This document shows, piece by piece, positions 39,457 to 50,360 of a stretch of DNA of 64,000 bases; position 1 is the first letter of the stretch, and the number at the start of each line of letters is the position of its first letter. The notes beneath the pieces are model-generated. The model did no database searches and had not been told where the DNA came from. It saw nothing but the letters and a program-made list of their open reading frames with translations. The position numbers and the translations under genes are program-made. Origin of the DNA: Legionella sp. PATHC032 (GTDB lineage: Bacteria; Pseudomonadota; Gammaproteobacteria; Legionellales; Legionellaceae). The stretch spans positions 3,134,501-3,198,500 of the forward strand of contig NZ_JAPHOV010000001.1 of NCBI RefSeq assembly GCF_026191185.1. Reading direction: 5' to 3'.

Positions 39457-41097
39457 TCACTCCTGGCTCAAGTGCGTCCTTCTTTCCTGCATGGTTTCTA
39501 TGCTATTGATAACGGTTTGATAACAGATCTCTTTCATTACTGGAATATCCTTCAAGGGGTATCCTTGATGAATAGCATAAGCTATCAAAAAACTATCCTG
39601 CCAAACTTTTTCATTTTTCCTGTGTTTTGCTTTAACCCATAAGGCTATCCATAAAAAATGAAACTGCCATTTATCCCGATGTAACTCCATTTCTTCGGAA
39701 AATACCGCATCCATAGCATCAGCCAACCGACAAACTTTAACTCCTTCCACAAAGCTACTGTTATGATTGACAATTTTATCAATAGTGGGATTTTCAATGT
39801 ACCACGATTCTGTAAATTGCTTATTTTTAAGCCACATTTTCGAGCGCTTTAAAGATTCTGCTATTTTTTCCTGGGTAAAAGGAATAATCTGAACACTCAA
39901 TTGTTCAAATACGTAATCCAAATCAAGCTTATCAGGCTTTAAACGAACACCCAGAAATTCCAGTATTTCTAAAAAATGCAAATTAGGTATATCTCCTTTT
40001 TCAACAGTAATGGCTAAAAAATGCTCCACTATTGTTTGAAAATAAGAGAAATCAACTTCACGCAAGGTCACGCTGTCTTCAAAAGCTTTATGGTAATAAT
40101 CTGTAACTTCTGCTGCAGAAATCTCTGGAGTTATCCAGGCATCTTTAATGCCCAAATCATACTTTAATAATAAGCCACATAACCTGTTTTTTTTATTTTT
40201 TCTCCCGTGGATAAAAACGCCTTGCGAACCACTTCCATCCACTTCAGTTGCTTTAATCGTTATTCTTGCTTGAATAGCCTCCGTTTCAAAGGTTACTCCT
40301 TTTTTTCTTTGCGTTTTAATCCAACGATCAAAAACTCCATGATAGTGAGCAGGATACCAATGTTTGATTATTTGTAATCTTGACAGAGATGCTGGTGTCA
40401 AAGTAATTGTATCCATTAATTGATCGATAGTAGAAAGCGCTATCTCTCGTACCTCGACATTAGGATGGAGTAATGCCAGTAATGCAATATCTTTTCCTTC
40501 TTCAATACTATACAAATCAATAATCAAGTCCGCAAAAAAATCGGGGGGCATAGCGTAGCTTTGTGCAAAGAAATTCTCTGTTATATCAAATAGGGTTAAA
40601 TCAGATAATTCATGGATCAAATCTTTTATGGAGTCCAAATGATTAAATTGCTCATCCACTTCCGTTGCATCATCATCCTGGCTTGCCAAGCCATAATATG
40701 CTTCTTTTAAATTGTCAGTTAGCTCAACATGCACTTCATAAAATGCATTCAGTACGGGCAACCAAAAGCTTAAACTATGCTTATGCGTATCAATAACCTC
40801 AGCTAAATGATTCATTAGTTGAGACAATAATTTTGCGGCATTTTTATTATTTGCCTCTGCAGCTGCTTGCAATTGAGCAATACAAATGTCCAGAGCAAAA
40901 ACACATGCTGAGTAAATAGGAGGGCCATCATGCACTAATTCTTCGCTCAAATTATTAATAAGGTGTATTAATTCAAGGCTAATTTCCGGGTGTTGAAAAA
41001 AAAAGGCATATAATTGAGGGTCCGGTTCTGCATCTTGCTCAATCAATACAGCCATATCAGCAATTACTCGCTGCAATTCTTGAGTTTTATTAGTCAT
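39457..41097 (-). CDS. hypothetical HEAT-like protein, possible effector (lpg2832-like)
   Basis: A 546-residue soluble protein with helical, HEAT-repeat-like character around HPNVEVREIALSTI and a charged C-terminus. I recognise no catalytic motif. By gene order it is lpg2832, which I recall from lists of Dot/Icm substrates. Its ATG overlaps the stop of the thioesterase gene by one base (TAATG), and that gene starts right after tex, so it is the last gene of a tex-thioesterase operon. That context looks more like a conserved housekeeping unit than an isolated effector. It converges on vipD. Confidence 0.7.
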   Translation of the reverse strand: MTNKTQELQRVIADMAVLIEQDAEPDPQLYAFFFQHPEISLELIHLINNLSEELVHDGPPIYSACVFALDICIAQLQAAAEANNKNAAKLLSQLMNHLAEVIDTHKHSLSFWLPVLNAFYEVHVELTDNLKEAYYGLASQDDDATEVDEQFNHLDSIKDLIHELSDLTLFDITENFFAQSYAMPPDFFADLIIDLYSIEEGKDIALLALLHPNVEVREIALSTIDQLMDTITLTPASLSRLQIIKHWYPAHYHGVFDRWIKTQRKKGVTFETEAIQARITIKATEVDGSGSQGVFIHGRKNKKNRLCGLLLKYDLGIKDAWITPEISAAEVTDYYHKAFEDSVTLREVDFSYFQTIVEHFLAITVEKGDIPNLHFLEILEFLGVRLKPDKLDLDYVFEQLSVQIIPFTQEKIAESLKRSKMWLKNKQFTESWYIENPTIDKIVNHNSSFVEGVKVCRLADAMDAVFSEEMELHRDKWQFHFLWIALWVKAKHRKNEKVWQDSFLIAYAIHQGYPLKDIPVMKEICYQTVINSIETMQERRTHLSQE

Positions 41098-41474
41098 TAT
41101 GTTTTTGGTACCTGCCTCGGCTTCCCATTCTCATCAATCGCAACAAAAACAAATACCCCTTCAGTAACCTGGTATTGTTCCATTTTGATCGATGAGTAAG
41201 CCCATACCTCAACCTGGATAGTCATAGAAGTATTACCCACTTTGACTAATTCAACGTGGCAGCTCACTACATCACCTACATGCACGGGTTTTAAAAAAGT
41301 CATTGAATTAATTGCAACTGTAGCGACTCGTCCATGGGAAATTCTCTTTGCCAAAACACCTGCTGCCAAATCCATTTGGGATACTATCCACCCACCAAAT
41401 ATATCGCCATTGGCATTAGTATTTAGAGGCATAGCCAAAGTTTGGATAGTCAACTCTCCTTTAGGTGTTTGCAT
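41097..41474 (-). CDS. YciA-like acyl-CoA thioesterase
   Basis: A 125-residue hotdog-fold thioesterase that hydrolyses acyl-CoA. The active-site block NANGDIFGGW places the catalytic Asp at residue 24, as in the YciA/BACH group. It starts 2 bases after the tex stop, and its own stop overlaps the next start by one base, so it is translated within a three-gene unit. Chain-length preference is not readable from sequence. Confidence 0.92.
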   Translation of the reverse strand: MQTPKGELTIQTLAMPLNTNANGDIFGGWIVSQMDLAAGVLAKRISHGRVATVAINSMTFLKPVHVGDVVSCHVELVKVGNTSMTIQVEVWAYSSIKMEQYQVTEGVFVFVAIDENGKPRQVPKT

Positions 41475-41476
41475 CC

Positions 41477-43846
41477 TTATTCTCCACCACGTTTTAGTTT
41501 GGCCAAAGCATCCGCCATGGCTGTATTGAATACGGTTTTTCTGACCGGTTCCGATTTTTTTATCTTATCTTGTTTTTTCTTATGTTCTTGCTTCTTCTTA
41601 AATTCAGGTTGTTTTTGTTCTACTTGTTTTCTAGCCGACTGTGGTTTGTTTGCTTTCTGCAATACTGCAGGAGCTTGCTCATCATTCAGCCTCATACTTA
41701 AACCAATCCTTCGGCGCTCTTTATCTACTTCAACCACTTTAACTTTTACAATATCACCGGCTTTAACAACAGAACGAGGATCTGTAATAAAGCGATTGGT
41801 CATTGCTGAAATATGTACTAAGCCATCCTGGTGAACACCAATATCAACAAAGGCACCAAAATTAGTCACATTACTCACAACACCTTCAAGAACCATTCCT
41901 TGTTCCAAATCATTAATGTCCTCAACACCCTCCTTAAATTGGGCAGTTCTGAACTCTGGCCTTGGATCTCGTCCCGGTTTCTCCAATTCACGTAAAACAT
42001 CTCTTATTGTTGGCAAACCAAAATTCTCATCCACATATTGTGCGGCATTAATGCTCTGCAATAATTCTCTATTACCGATTATTTCCTTAATACTGACTTT
42101 TTGGTCTGAAATAATTTTTTCCACTAAAGGATAGGCTTCAGGATGAACACAAGAGGCATCTAAAGCATTATCTCCATTCATAATGCGCAAAAAACCGGCT
42201 GCTTGCTGAAAAGCCTTTTCCCCCATGCGATTGATATTTTTTAATTGATTTCTGTTGGTAAACGCACCATGCTCATCGCGAAATTGCACAATGTTTTTAG
42301 CCAAAGTATCATTCAATCCAGAAATATGGGATAGCAAAGCCGCAGAGGCAGTATTAACATCTACGCCAACAGCATTCACGCAATCCTCGACAACACCATC
42401 CAGACAACGTGCCAATTTTGCCTGGTTCACATCATGTTGATACTGCCCAACACCAATTGATTTGGCTTCAATTTTTACCAGTTCAGCCAAGGGATCTTGC
42501 AACCTTCGTGCAATAGATACAGCTCCTCTTAGAGAAACATCCAAATCAGGAAATTCATTGGCTGCAATTTCAGATGCGGAATAAACAGATGCCCCGGCTT
42601 CACTGACAATCATTTTTGTCAATTTCAAATCAGGGTACATTTTAATTAAATCAGCGACCAATCGCTCTGTTTCCCGAGAACCGGTGCCATTTCCTATGCT
42701 GATTAAATTAACCTGATACTTCACAGCAAGCTTTGCCAAATCTGCAATGGATTGATGCCATTCATTTTGAGGGGCAAATGGAAAAATAACAGAGTAATCC
42801 AACAGCTTACCTGTCGCATCCACGACAACCACTTTAACACCCGTTCTAATTCCCGGATCAAGACCTATCGTCACTTGAGGACCTGCAGGAGCAGCCAGCA
42901 ACAAATCACGTAAATTTTTAGAAAATACTTTAATGGCTTCCTCATCCGCTATTTCGCGCAGACGAGTCAATAATTCAAGCTCTAACTTAGTAAATAACTT
43001 AATTTTCCAAGTCATCCTGACAGTCTCTATAAGCCAACCATCCGCTTTTCTTTGCTTGTCAGTGACATTAAAGTAAGCCGCAACCTTATTCTCTCCATAA
43101 CTGGCATCCTGATCAGGTAAAACCAGACTTACTTGCAGAATACCTTCACGCCGCCCTCGGAACAAGGCAAGTGCTCGATGAGATGGAATCTTTTTAATTG
43201 CTTCCGAATAATCAAAGTAATCAGAAAATTTATTCGCTTGATCCTTTTTATTACTGTTTCCTACTGATTTGACTATCCCGTGTTGCCATAAATACTCTCG
43301 TAATTCATTAATTAACTCGGCATCTTCAGCAAAATGTTCCATTAAAATATGTCGCGCACCATCCAATGCGGCTTGGGTGTTTTCGATCCCTGCTTCGCTA
43401 TTTATAAATTGGGAAGCCTGTTCTTCAGGATCCAAAGTAGGATCTTTCCATAAAGCATGAGCTAATGGCTCTAATCCTGCTTCAATAGCAATTTGCGCTT
43501 TTGTACGACGTTTAGGCCTATAGGGTAAATACAAGTCTTCCAGGCGTGTTTTAGTTTCAGCAGCTAATATGCTTTGTTCCAATTCCGCTGTTAATTTTTC
43601 TTGCTCACGGATGGATTGCAAAATGACGGTTCGTCTCTCATCCAACTCACGCAAATAAATTAGCCTTTCAGCAAGATACCGCAATTGCACATCGTCAAGC
43701 CCTCCTGTTGCTTCTTTACGATAACGAGCAATAAAAGGTACTGTTGCTCCTTCATCTAACAACCGAATAGCAGTTTCTACCTGCGATACTTTGACCTTAA
43801 GTTCATCTGCAATAATTGCGGCTGACGCCAACATCACTTCTGCCAT
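41477..43846 (-). CDS. tex: Tex family RNA-binding transcription accessory protein
   Basis: A 789-residue Tex protein (YhgF), a cytoplasmic nucleic-acid-binding factor linked to transcription. In order it has the N-terminal Tex domain ([15 protein letters not shown]), the YqgF RNase H-like domain ([12 protein letters not shown]), helix-hairpin-helix motifs ([19 protein letters not shown]) and a C-terminal S1 domain ([11 protein letters not shown]). The Lys/Gln-rich tail is typical. It heads the tex-thioesterase-lpg2832-like operon. Confidence 0.96.
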   Translation of the reverse strand: MAEVMLASAAIIADELKVKVSQVETAIRLLDEGATVPFIARYRKEATGGLDDVQLRYLAERLIYLRELDERRTVILQSIREQEKLTAELEQSILAAETKTRLEDLYLPYRPKRRTKAQIAIEAGLEPLAHALWKDPTLDPEEQASQFINSEAGIENTQAALDGARHILMEHFAEDAELINELREYLWQHGIVKSVGNSNKKDQANKFSDYFDYSEAIKKIPSHRALALFRGRREGILQVSLVLPDQDASYGENKVAAYFNVTDKQRKADGWLIETVRMTWKIKLFTKLELELLTRLREIADEEAIKVFSKNLRDLLLAAPAGPQVTIGLDPGIRTGVKVVVVDATGKLLDYSVIFPFAPQNEWHQSIADLAKLAVKYQVNLISIGNGTGSRETERLVADLIKMYPDLKLTKMIVSEAGASVYSASEIAANEFPDLDVSLRGAVSIARRLQDPLAELVKIEAKSIGVGQYQHDVNQAKLARCLDGVVEDCVNAVGVDVNTASAALLSHISGLNDTLAKNIVQFRDEHGAFTNRNQLKNINRMGEKAFQQAAGFLRIMNGDNALDASCVHPEAYPLVEKIISDQKVSIKEIIGNRELLQSINAAQYVDENFGLPTIRDVLRELEKPGRDPRPEFRTAQFKEGVEDINDLEQGMVLEGVVSNVTNFGAFVDIGVHQDGLVHISAMTNRFITDPRSVVKAGDIVKVKVVEVDKERRRIGLSMRLNDEQAPAVLQKANKPQSARKQVEQKQPEFKKKQEHKKKQDKIKKSEPVRKTVFNTAMADALAKLKRGGE

Positions 43847-43969
43847 TCATATCCCCGTAAAACATGATAAAAATCGTCTCATTATATACTCATCACATAC
43901 TATAATGCGATATAGAAATTAACCTAATATCTAAACAAACTGTCCTGATGTATACCTCTTCACTATGTT

Positions 43970-44635
43970 TTACCCCTTCCTAATACACCAAACATAATCA
44001 TTCACTTCACTAATACCTTGATTAAATAAATGATCGTTAGGCTCCTGAATGCGTTTTTGCGATTTCAACAGCTTAATTATGGCACATTGCTGATAGGATA
44101 AAGCAACTTCTTCTGGGGAAACACTATAAGGAGGACCCTGCACTTTCTCTTGATTATATTGTAAAGTCTTTAGCAGAATACTTCCCTCAGGCTTAAGCCA
44201 CTTGAGGCAAATATCGACATACACTGATCGCAATTTTTTTGGCAAAGCAACCAAAGCCGCTCTGTCATAGATGGCATCAACTGGTTCTATTAAAGTTGAA
44301 TTTAAAGCAAAAATATCGGTAACCCATAAATTCATGTTATCTGTAAAGTATTGTTTTGCTTGACCTATCGTTTTCTCACGAACAGTGATTTGGTGTTCCT
44401 GAACAAACTGAATAATAGCCTTTTCAACCAGTTCAATACCAATCACATGATACCCTTGGCGAATTAACCAAAGCATATCGAGACTTTTTCCACATAAAGG
44501 AACCAGAACCCTTCCCTTAGCGGGTATATTTAAGGAAGATATATAGGCAATCAAATCCGGATTTACTTCTTCTTTATGAAAAGAAATACGTCCTTCACAC
44601 CATAACTCATTCCAAAAATATTGGCCTTTGTTCAC
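43970..44635 (-). CDS. tpm: thiopurine S-methyltransferase family protein
   Basis: A 221-residue SAM-dependent methyltransferase of the TPMT family. In bacteria these act on thiopurines and on selenium or tellurium oxyanions. The family signatures [20 protein letters not shown] and GYHVIGIEL are all present near the N-terminus. Its ATG overlaps the glmS stop by four bases, so the two are translationally coupled. The overlap also places the usual Tn7 insertion point downstream of glmS inside this gene. Confidence 0.92.
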   Translation of the reverse strand: MNKGQYFWNELWCEGRISFHKEEVNPDLIAYISSLNIPAKGRVLVPLCGKSLDMLWLIRQGYHVIGIELVEKAIIQFVQEHQITVREKTIGQAKQYFTDNMNLWVTDIFALNSTLIEPVDAIYDRAALVALPKKLRSVYVDICLKWLKPEGSILLKTLQYNQEKVQGPPYSVSPEEVALSYQQCAIIKLLKSQKRIQEPNDHLFNQGISEVNDYVWCIRKG

Positions 44636-46446
44636 TCCACAGTCACCGATTTTGCAAGATTTCTAGGTTGATCCACATCAGTCCCTTTAGCTACAGCAAC
44701 ATGATACGCCAGCAACTGCAAAGGAATAGTGTAAACAATAGGCGCAAGCCAAGCACCACAAGATGGCACTTTGATTAAACGAGCTCCATTTGCTTTCCAA
44801 CTTTGTGAATCATCAACAAACACAAATAATTGCCCACCTCTTGCGCTCACTTCATGTAAATTGGATTTTAATTTATCTAGAAGTTCATCATTGGGAGCAA
44901 CTGCGATAACAGGCATATCCTTGTCAACCAAAGCCAATGGACCATGCTTTAATTCACCGGCAGGATAAGCTTCAGCATGTATATAAGATATTTCCTTAAG
45001 CTTTAATGCACCTTCCAGGGCGACAGGATATTGAACTCCTCGACCTAAAAACAAAGCATGGACTTTATTCACAAACAAAGAAGCCAATGATTCAATTTCT
45101 TCATTCATCTGCAAGACACGCTCACAACAGGCAGGCAATTCTTGTAATTGTCTTAAAACTTCCTGCGCGCGATTGTCATTACAAAGTGCTGCTGCCAACA
45201 TCAAAAACGCTGCCAACTGTGTAGTAAATGCTTTGGTAGATGCTACACCAATCTCAACACCTGCCCGAGTTAAAAAAACACAATCCGCCTCTCTAACCAA
45301 AGTACTGGTTGCCACATTGCATATAGCTAAACTGGCCAAATAATTCGATTGCTTTGCCTTAAATAGGGCTGCAAGAGTATCAGCCGTTTCTCCTGACTGA
45401 GATACCGTGATAAATAAGGTATTGTCTGGGACAACAACATCTCGGTATCGATATTCACTTGCAATTTCAACCTGTGTAGGTAAGCCGGCAAGTGATTCAA
45501 GCCAATATTTGGCAATCATTCCGGCATGATAACTGGTTCCACATGCCACAATATGAATATTTTTTACCATTGGGAAAATATGGGATGCTTTCTCACCAAA
45601 ACTTGCTCTTAGCACATCAATACTAGTAATTCGACTTTCTAATGTGTCTGTGATTACCTTCGATTGTTCAAATATTTCTTTCAGCATAAAATGTCTGTAA
45701 GGCCCTTTATTCACTATCTCGGAATCACTGTTCAATGGGTGAACCACTCTTTGGACAAGTATTCGATTGGAATCATAAACCTTAATATCCTGTGTTGTTA
45801 CACAAGCACTGTCTCCCTCTTCCATGTAAATAACTGACTGGGCAAAAGATCGGAGTGCCAAGGCATCAGAGGCAATGAAATTCTCACCAATTCCAAATCC
45901 CAAAACCAAGGGACTCCCTTTGCGAATCGCAACCAATTCTTCCGGTCTTTTCTGATGAATTACTCCCAAAGCAAAAGCCCCATGCATTTCTGCTGCAGCT
46001 TTCTGTACAGCCAGTAATAAATTCTCATGCTGCTGGTAATGATAATGAATCAAATGCGCAGCAACCTCTGTATCAGTTTCAGAGGTGAATTGATAACCAT
46101 TAGTAATAAGTTGTTGACGTAAATGTTCATGATTTTCAATAATTCCATTGTGAACTAATGCGATTTCTCCATGAGATAAATGAGGATGAGCATTTTGTTC
46201 AGAGGGTTTGCCATGCGTTGCCCAACGAGTATGAGCTATACCGGTATTTCCAGCGATAGCCGTCTCTTGCATAGCATCCGCCAAATTCTGCACTTTTCCC
46301 TGAATTCTTACTCGTTTTAAACGATCTTGATTATCTATGACGGCAATACCTGCAGAATCGTATCCTCTATATTCCAACCGGCGCAAGCCTTCCAATAAAA
46401 TCTTGCTAATATCCCGTTCTGAAACAGCCCCCATAATCCCACACAT
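44632..46446 (-). CDS. glmS: glutamine-fructose-6-phosphate aminotransferase (isomerising)
   Basis: GlmS makes glucosamine-6-phosphate from fructose-6-phosphate and glutamine, the first step of UDP-GlcNAc and hence peptidoglycan and LPS synthesis. The N-terminal nucleophile is Cys2 in MCGIMGA (Cys1 once Met is removed). The glutaminase domain ends near residue 240. Two SIS sugar-isomerase domains follow ([28 protein letters not shown]). The conserved end LAKSVTVE is intact. The 604-residue length is standard. AGGAG precedes the ATG. No glmS ribozyme is visible upstream. Confidence 0.97.
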   Translation of the reverse strand: MCGIMGAVSERDISKILLEGLRRLEYRGYDSAGIAVIDNQDRLKRVRIQGKVQNLADAMQETAIAGNTGIAHTRWATHGKPSEQNAHPHLSHGEIALVHNGIIENHEHLRQQLITNGYQFTSETDTEVAAHLIHYHYQQHENLLLAVQKAAAEMHGAFALGVIHQKRPEELVAIRKGSPLVLGFGIGENFIASDALALRSFAQSVIYMEEGDSACVTTQDIKVYDSNRILVQRVVHPLNSDSEIVNKGPYRHFMLKEIFEQSKVITDTLESRITSIDVLRASFGEKASHIFPMVKNIHIVACGTSYHAGMIAKYWLESLAGLPTQVEIASEYRYRDVVVPDNTLFITVSQSGETADTLAALFKAKQSNYLASLAICNVATSTLVREADCVFLTRAGVEIGVASTKAFTTQLAAFLMLAAALCNDNRAQEVLRQLQELPACCERVLQMNEEIESLASLFVNKVHALFLGRGVQYPVALEGALKLKEISYIHAEAYPAGELKHGPLALVDKDMPVIAVAPNDELLDKLKSNLHEVSARGGQLFVFVDDSQSWKANGARLIKVPSCGAWLAPIVYTIPLQLLAYHVAVAKGTDVDQPRNLAKSVTVE

Positions 46447-46767
46447 AACCTGCTCCTCTTTTCAGCAACTGTTTTGTAGAAATAAGCTTTTTCATTCTTA
46501 GTTCATCTACTGCATGTATATAGAAAAGAGTAAAGCGCATAAGAATGGAGCTAATTTCCTGAATACCTGGTGCCTTAAATTTTATAAATAATATTCCCTC
46601 ATATGAATGAAGTATATCAATAAAAAAGGGGAATTATGACATAAAGTTTTACAAATCACTAAGGTAAATTAACCTTCATCATCATTTAGAGAGTCTAGGG
46701 TTGCTTAAAAACTACTCTGGATTTACTTAAATAATCATTGATTCTGACAACTTCATCATGAAATCAC
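46447..46767. other. intergenic stretch upstream of glmS, no gene seen
   Basis: This AT-rich gap between the end of plaC and the start of glmS contains the glmS ribosome site (AGGAG near 46453) and nothing else that I can support. No ORF with a ribosome site, tRNA or repeat was found. Confidence 0.6.
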
Positions 46768-46792
46768 CTGAATCACCGTTAATGTGATTCAG
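46768..46792 (-). terminator. hairpin after plaC
   Basis: CTGAATCAC and GTGATTCAG form a perfect 9-bp stem with a 7-base loop 19 bases after the plaC stop. The T run is weak (GTGATTTC), so this is a probable but not classical terminator. Confidence 0.5.
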
Positions 46793-46811
46793 ATGATGAT
46801 GCCAAATTTTA

Positions 46812-48113
46812 TTATGCGGACTCTGGCATTTTGCAAGTTACTTCGTAGCCATGTTCTTCCATCGCCAAACAAACTTCATAAGCAAGATAGTTATGTGCTC
46901 GCGTGGTTGGATGAATTTCATCCCAGAATAAATAGTCTTCTGGTTCATTACACATGTGATAGTTATTTTCACCTGGAGCAAATTGCTTATCTCGATATTG
47001 AAGAACCTGCGTATATTGCAATACGTAGTTGCGAGCAAATGGTGAGTGAATGAATGCATTGAACATGGGGAACTTCACATCGATACAGGCATCTTTTACA
47101 TTGTAAAAACCATATTTCTCCGGATTTTCAAACGCTTTTTTCAGATATTGCTCTGTATTCACAAACAAAAAGTCAGCTGTTGGGTATCGCTCTTTCCATG
47201 CGTCAACTCGTTTTGCAAGGCGCTCATTATGCAGGTCTACCGCTGCATTTAGCACGTCACGATCCGTAGTTTTCACAAACTTGGGAGTATCCCCCACATG
47301 AGGTATTCCCATAATAACAAAACGCCTCGCTCCGGCATTAGCCAGCTTCAGAACTGCAGAACTCATACCATCCAATACATTGTCAATATAAGTGCTCATT
47401 ACTTCAGTATTGTAATTGTCCTCAAAAAACAGGACATTAATGTAATCATTGCTTCCTGAATAAATAAAATAGAGCGTTTCATCACTTAGTTGCTCATGTT
47501 CCAGCAGATAAGCTTGCACTATCAAGCCAAGACTCGGAGGAATTAATTTTCCTACTATCAAGTTCTTGATTGTTCCCAATGGATGCCGTATCAAGTTCCA
47601 AACCGTTAATTGATAATCATAAGTGGCAGACCAGCTACCTCCAAATGCTTTGTTGAGATAAACTTCTTCATCACTTTTTTGTATGGATAGCATTTCTGCC
47701 AAGTACTCAATCCAGACACGACCATTAGAAAATCGATTTTTCCAATAAGGCTTGCCAGGCAAAACAGGGACCAACTTTACTTTGCTCACTAAATTGGCAA
47801 CATAAGGAGCCAAATCATGATCAAAAAAATCAGTCACTGCAGATATTCCTGCATCAAGTACCATCTGAGGAACATAATAATCGTTAGCAAACTCTATCAT
47901 TTTGTTGATAACAAAAATTTTGAAAGGAGCCACTAAGAATGCAGGGTCCTCTTCCTGACGCAGGCTTTTAAGTAAATGAGTGGTATTACCATTATCAGAC
48001 AAGCTGTCTCCAAACACTACGATTGATTTCACTGGAATGGATGTGAAGCCAACCAAGGGGAGAGACAGTAGTATAATAAAGAGGCAGCGACAAATCCTGT
48101 TGTTTTGGACCAT
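46812..48113 (-). CDS. plaC: PlaC, secreted GDSL glycerophospholipid:cholesterol acyltransferase
   Basis: PlaC (lpg2837 by recall) is a type II-secreted GDSL enzyme with phospholipase A, lysophospholipase A and cholesterol acyltransferase activity, activated outside the cell by the protease ProA. A signal peptide spans about residues 1-24. The GDSL block VVFGDSLSDNGN gives Ser37, and WDEIHPT gives Asp398 and His401, exactly the known catalytic triad. Asn in SGSNDY is the block III residue. The 433-residue length agrees. AAGGAG precedes the ATG, and a good promoter lies further upstream. Confidence 0.95.
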   Translation of the reverse strand: MVQNNRICRCLFIILLSLPLVGFTSIPVKSIVVFGDSLSDNGNTTHLLKSLRQEEDPAFLVAPFKIFVINKMIEFANDYYVPQMVLDAGISAVTDFFDHDLAPYVANLVSKVKLVPVLPGKPYWKNRFSNGRVWIEYLAEMLSIQKSDEEVYLNKAFGGSWSATYDYQLTVWNLIRHPLGTIKNLIVGKLIPPSLGLIVQAYLLEHEQLSDETLYFIYSGSNDYINVLFFEDNYNTEVMSTYIDNVLDGMSSAVLKLANAGARRFVIMGIPHVGDTPKFVKTTDRDVLNAAVDLHNERLAKRVDAWKERYPTADFLFVNTEQYLKKAFENPEKYGFYNVKDACIDVKFPMFNAFIHSPFARNYVLQYTQVLQYRDKQFAPGENNYHMCNEPEDYLFWDEIHPTTRAHNYLAYEVCLAMEEHGYEVTCKMPESA

Positions 48114-48168
48114 AAAAATCTCCTTATATCAAAGCCAGCGAAACAAAAGATAGCAGCTTAACCCTTAG

Positions 48169-48196
48169 AGTATGATCAGAATTTAATTATTGTCAA
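48169..48196 (-). promoter_or_regulatory. putative plaC promoter
   Basis: On the minus strand a perfect TTGACA (48196-48191) is followed after 16 bases by CATACT (48174-48169). It lies about 55-80 bases before the plaC ATG. Confidence 0.55.
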
Positions 48197-48410
48197 CGAT
48201 TCTTTAATACTTAAGTCTCAATATGCAAAAATGCAACATTACCTATTGCAAAAAGAATCGAAGCCCATGCCCGAAGAGCAATTACGAAGCTATTTGCACC
48301 GCTAAAATCCTAACTGCCCAGAAATGCATTTAATTCATTCCTATTGATTAAATTGTGAGTAAATGATAATTTTTGCGGATTGATTTTTTGTTAATCTTGT
48401 AGGTTACAAC

Positions 48411-49175
48411 GTGAAAGACATTATTATTGCATCATTTTACAAGTTTATTCCTCTCAATGATTTTGAATCTCTGAGAGAACCCATACTCACTAAAATGCAT
48501 GAAACAGGCATAAAAGGAACCATCATCCTGGCCCATGAGGGCGTTAATGGCGGGTTTGCCGGGAGTATGGAGCAAATGACTGTTTTTTATCATTACCTGC
48601 GTTCTGATTCACGCTTTGCCGACCTGCATTTTAAAGAAACCTATGATAGCAAAAATCCTTTTGATAAAGCGAAAGTGAAACTCCGTAAAGAAATAGTGAC
48701 AATGGGCGTCCAGAAAGTTGATCCCTCTCATAATGCAGGGACCTATCTAAACCCTGAGGAATGGCATCAGTTTATTCAAGATCCTGATGTTATTTTATTA
48801 GACACCCGCAATGATTATGAATACGAACTGGGTACTTTCAAGAATGCAATTAACCCCGACATTGAAAATTTCAGGGAATTTCCGGACTATGTTCAGCGCA
48901 ATTTAATCGATAAAAAAGACAAGAAAATAGCCATGTTTTGTACTGGAGGGATTCGTTGCGAAAAAACGACAGCCTATATGAAAGAGCTGGGCTTTCAACA
49001 CGTTTACCAGCTTCATGACGGAATTCTTAACTACCTGGAATCTATTCCTGAAAGCGAATCACTTTGGGAAGGTCAATGTTTTGTTTTTGATGACCGCGTC
49101 GCAGTGGATCAAAAATTAGACCGCGTTTACCCGCAATTACCTCAGGATTACAAGTACGAAAGAGAACAGAAATAA
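48411..49175 (+). CDS. trhO: rhodanese-like tRNA uridine(34) hydroxylase
   Basis: A 254-residue TrhO (UPF0176, YceA) protein. The family hydroxylates uridine 34 in tRNA on the way to 5-methoxyuridine or cmo5U. The N-terminal ferredoxin-like domain is followed by a rhodanese domain, with [13 protein letters not shown] near residue 134 and the active-site loop [10 protein letters not shown] near residue 180. The start is a GTG at 48411 preceded by AGG. The 297-base upstream gap shows the plaC promoter and no other gene. Confidence 0.92.
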   Translation: MKDIIIASFYKFIPLNDFESLREPILTKMHETGIKGTIILAHEGVNGGFAGSMEQMTVFYHYLRSDSRFADLHFKETYDSKNPFDKAKVKLRKEIVTMGVQKVDPSHNAGTYLNPEEWHQFIQDPDVILLDTRNDYEYELGTFKNAINPDIENFREFPDYVQRNLIDKKDKKIAMFCTGGIRCEKTTAYMKELGFQHVYQLHDGILNYLESIPESESLWEGQCFVFDDRVAVDQKLDRVYPQLPQDYKYEREQK

Positions 49176-49225
49176 TATAGAATATATTTACTTTGCCAAA
49201 GGCTGTTCAAAGCAACAAAATTAAG

Positions 49226-49270
49226 AAAAGCAGTTAAATGGGATAATACATCAGTTATACTGCTTTTTTT
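49226..49270 (+). terminator. Rho-independent terminator of trhO
   Basis: AAAAGCAGT and ACTGCTTTT pair across a 24-base loop and continue into a T run. It lies between trhO and smpB. Confidence 0.6.
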
Positions 49271-49289
49271 CAATAAACTCAGATGAATT

Positions 49290-49760
49290 ATGACTAGCAA
49301 AAAACAACCAGATTCCACCATAGCATTGAATAGAAAAGCTGGTTTTGATTACTTTATTGAAGATCAATACGAAGCAGGCCTGGTTTTGGAAGGCTGGGAA
49401 GTAAAAAGTCTGCGTGCCGGAAAAATCAATTTGTCCGATTCACACGTGATTATCAAATACGGCGAGGCATTCCTGTTAGGTGCCCAAATACAGCCCCTTC
49501 CTACCGCATCCACTCATTTTATTCCGGATCCGGTCAGGACACGCAAGCTATTGATGAATAAAAAAGAATTAAACCATCTCATCGGAAGTGTTGAAAGACA
49601 AGGCTATACCATAGTTCCTCTTTCTTTGTATTGGAAAAAAAATAAAATTAAAATAAAAATCGCTCTGGCCAAAGGAAAAAAAGAGCATGACAAAAGAGAT
49701 ACTATCAAAGACAGAGAATGGCAAAGAGATCGTTCCCGAATAATGAAAAAGAACACTTGA
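49290..49760 (+). CDS. smpB: SsrA-binding protein SmpB
   Basis: SmpB binds tmRNA and brings it to stalled ribosomes for trans-translation. The 156-residue protein shows the family blocks [24 protein letters not shown] and KKEHDKRD, with the basic tail that enters the mRNA channel. The ssrA gene itself is not in the window. bcp follows at once: AGGAG, its ribosome site, starts on the final A of the smpB stop codon. Confidence 0.96.
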   Translation: MTSKKQPDSTIALNRKAGFDYFIEDQYEAGLVLEGWEVKSLRAGKINLSDSHVIIKYGEAFLLGAQIQPLPTASTHFIPDPVRTRKLLMNKKELNHLIGSVERQGYTIVPLSLYWKKNKIKIKIALAKGKKEHDKRDTIKDREWQRDRSRIMKKNT

Positions 49761-49771
49761 GGAGATGGTTT

Positions 49772-50236
49772 ATGAAAATAGGTGAGGTTGTCCCCGATTT
49801 TGCATTTAACGCCACGAATAACGTACAAGGACATCTTAATGATTACAAAGGACAAATCATTGTACTTTATTTTTACCCCAAAGACGCCACCCCAGGCTGT
49901 ACGACTGAAGGTCAAGATTTCAGAGATGCCTACTCACAATTTAAAGATTTAAATGCGGTTATTTTTGGTATTTCGAGAGATAGTTTAAAATCTCATGAAC
50001 AATTCAAAAGCAAACAGAATTTTCCTTTTGAGTTAATCAGCGATAGCAATGAAACATTATGCCAAATGTTCGATGTGATCAAGATGAAATCCATGTATGG
50101 CAAGCAAGTCAGGGGAATAGAACGGAGTACTTTCATTATAGACACACAAGGCATCTTGACACACGAATGGCGTAAAGTGGCTGTTAAAGGGCACGTAGAA
50201 GAAGTTCTAAATGCAGTGCGATCTTTGGCGGGATAA
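49772..50236 (+). CDS. bcp: thiol peroxidase Bcp/PrxQ
   Basis: A 154-residue peroxiredoxin of the Bcp/PrxQ class that reduces peroxides in the cytoplasm. The peroxidatic Cys is in DATPGCTTE near residue 45. The resolving Cys usually found five residues later is absent (CTTEGQDF). A Cys in NETLCQMF near residue 95 could replace it, as in the PrxQ type with the second Cys in the next helix. The ATG at 49772 follows AGGAG. A longer frame from 49718 overlaps smpB and is not used. Confidence 0.93.
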   Translation: MKIGEVVPDFAFNATNNVQGHLNDYKGQIIVLYFYPKDATPGCTTEGQDFRDAYSQFKDLNAVIFGISRDSLKSHEQFKSKQNFPFELISDSNETLCQMFDVIKMKSMYGKQVRGIERSTFIIDTQGILTHEWRKVAVKGHVEEVLNAVRSLAG

Positions 50237-50360
50237 ACAAGAACTATACCTGTTGGTGATTCATGTTTTAAAAAAGTACTTTTTATAGAATATTTAATTA
50301 ATTTTTGCTATTATTGTTGCGGATAAATCATCAAATACGCCCTTTTCTTAAGAGTTCAAT

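Noticed and set aside
46447..46811. glmS ribozyme or riboswitch
   Set aside because: No ribozyme-like structure is visible, and the element is known from Gram-positive bacteria.
48223..48333. 36-codon Cys-containing ORF upstream of trhO
   Set aside because: It has no ribosome site and an alternative frame is equally open. Nothing supports translation.
49718..49771. Upstream extension of bcp overlapping smpB
   Set aside because: The ATG at 49772 has AGGAG and yields the normal Bcp N-terminus.
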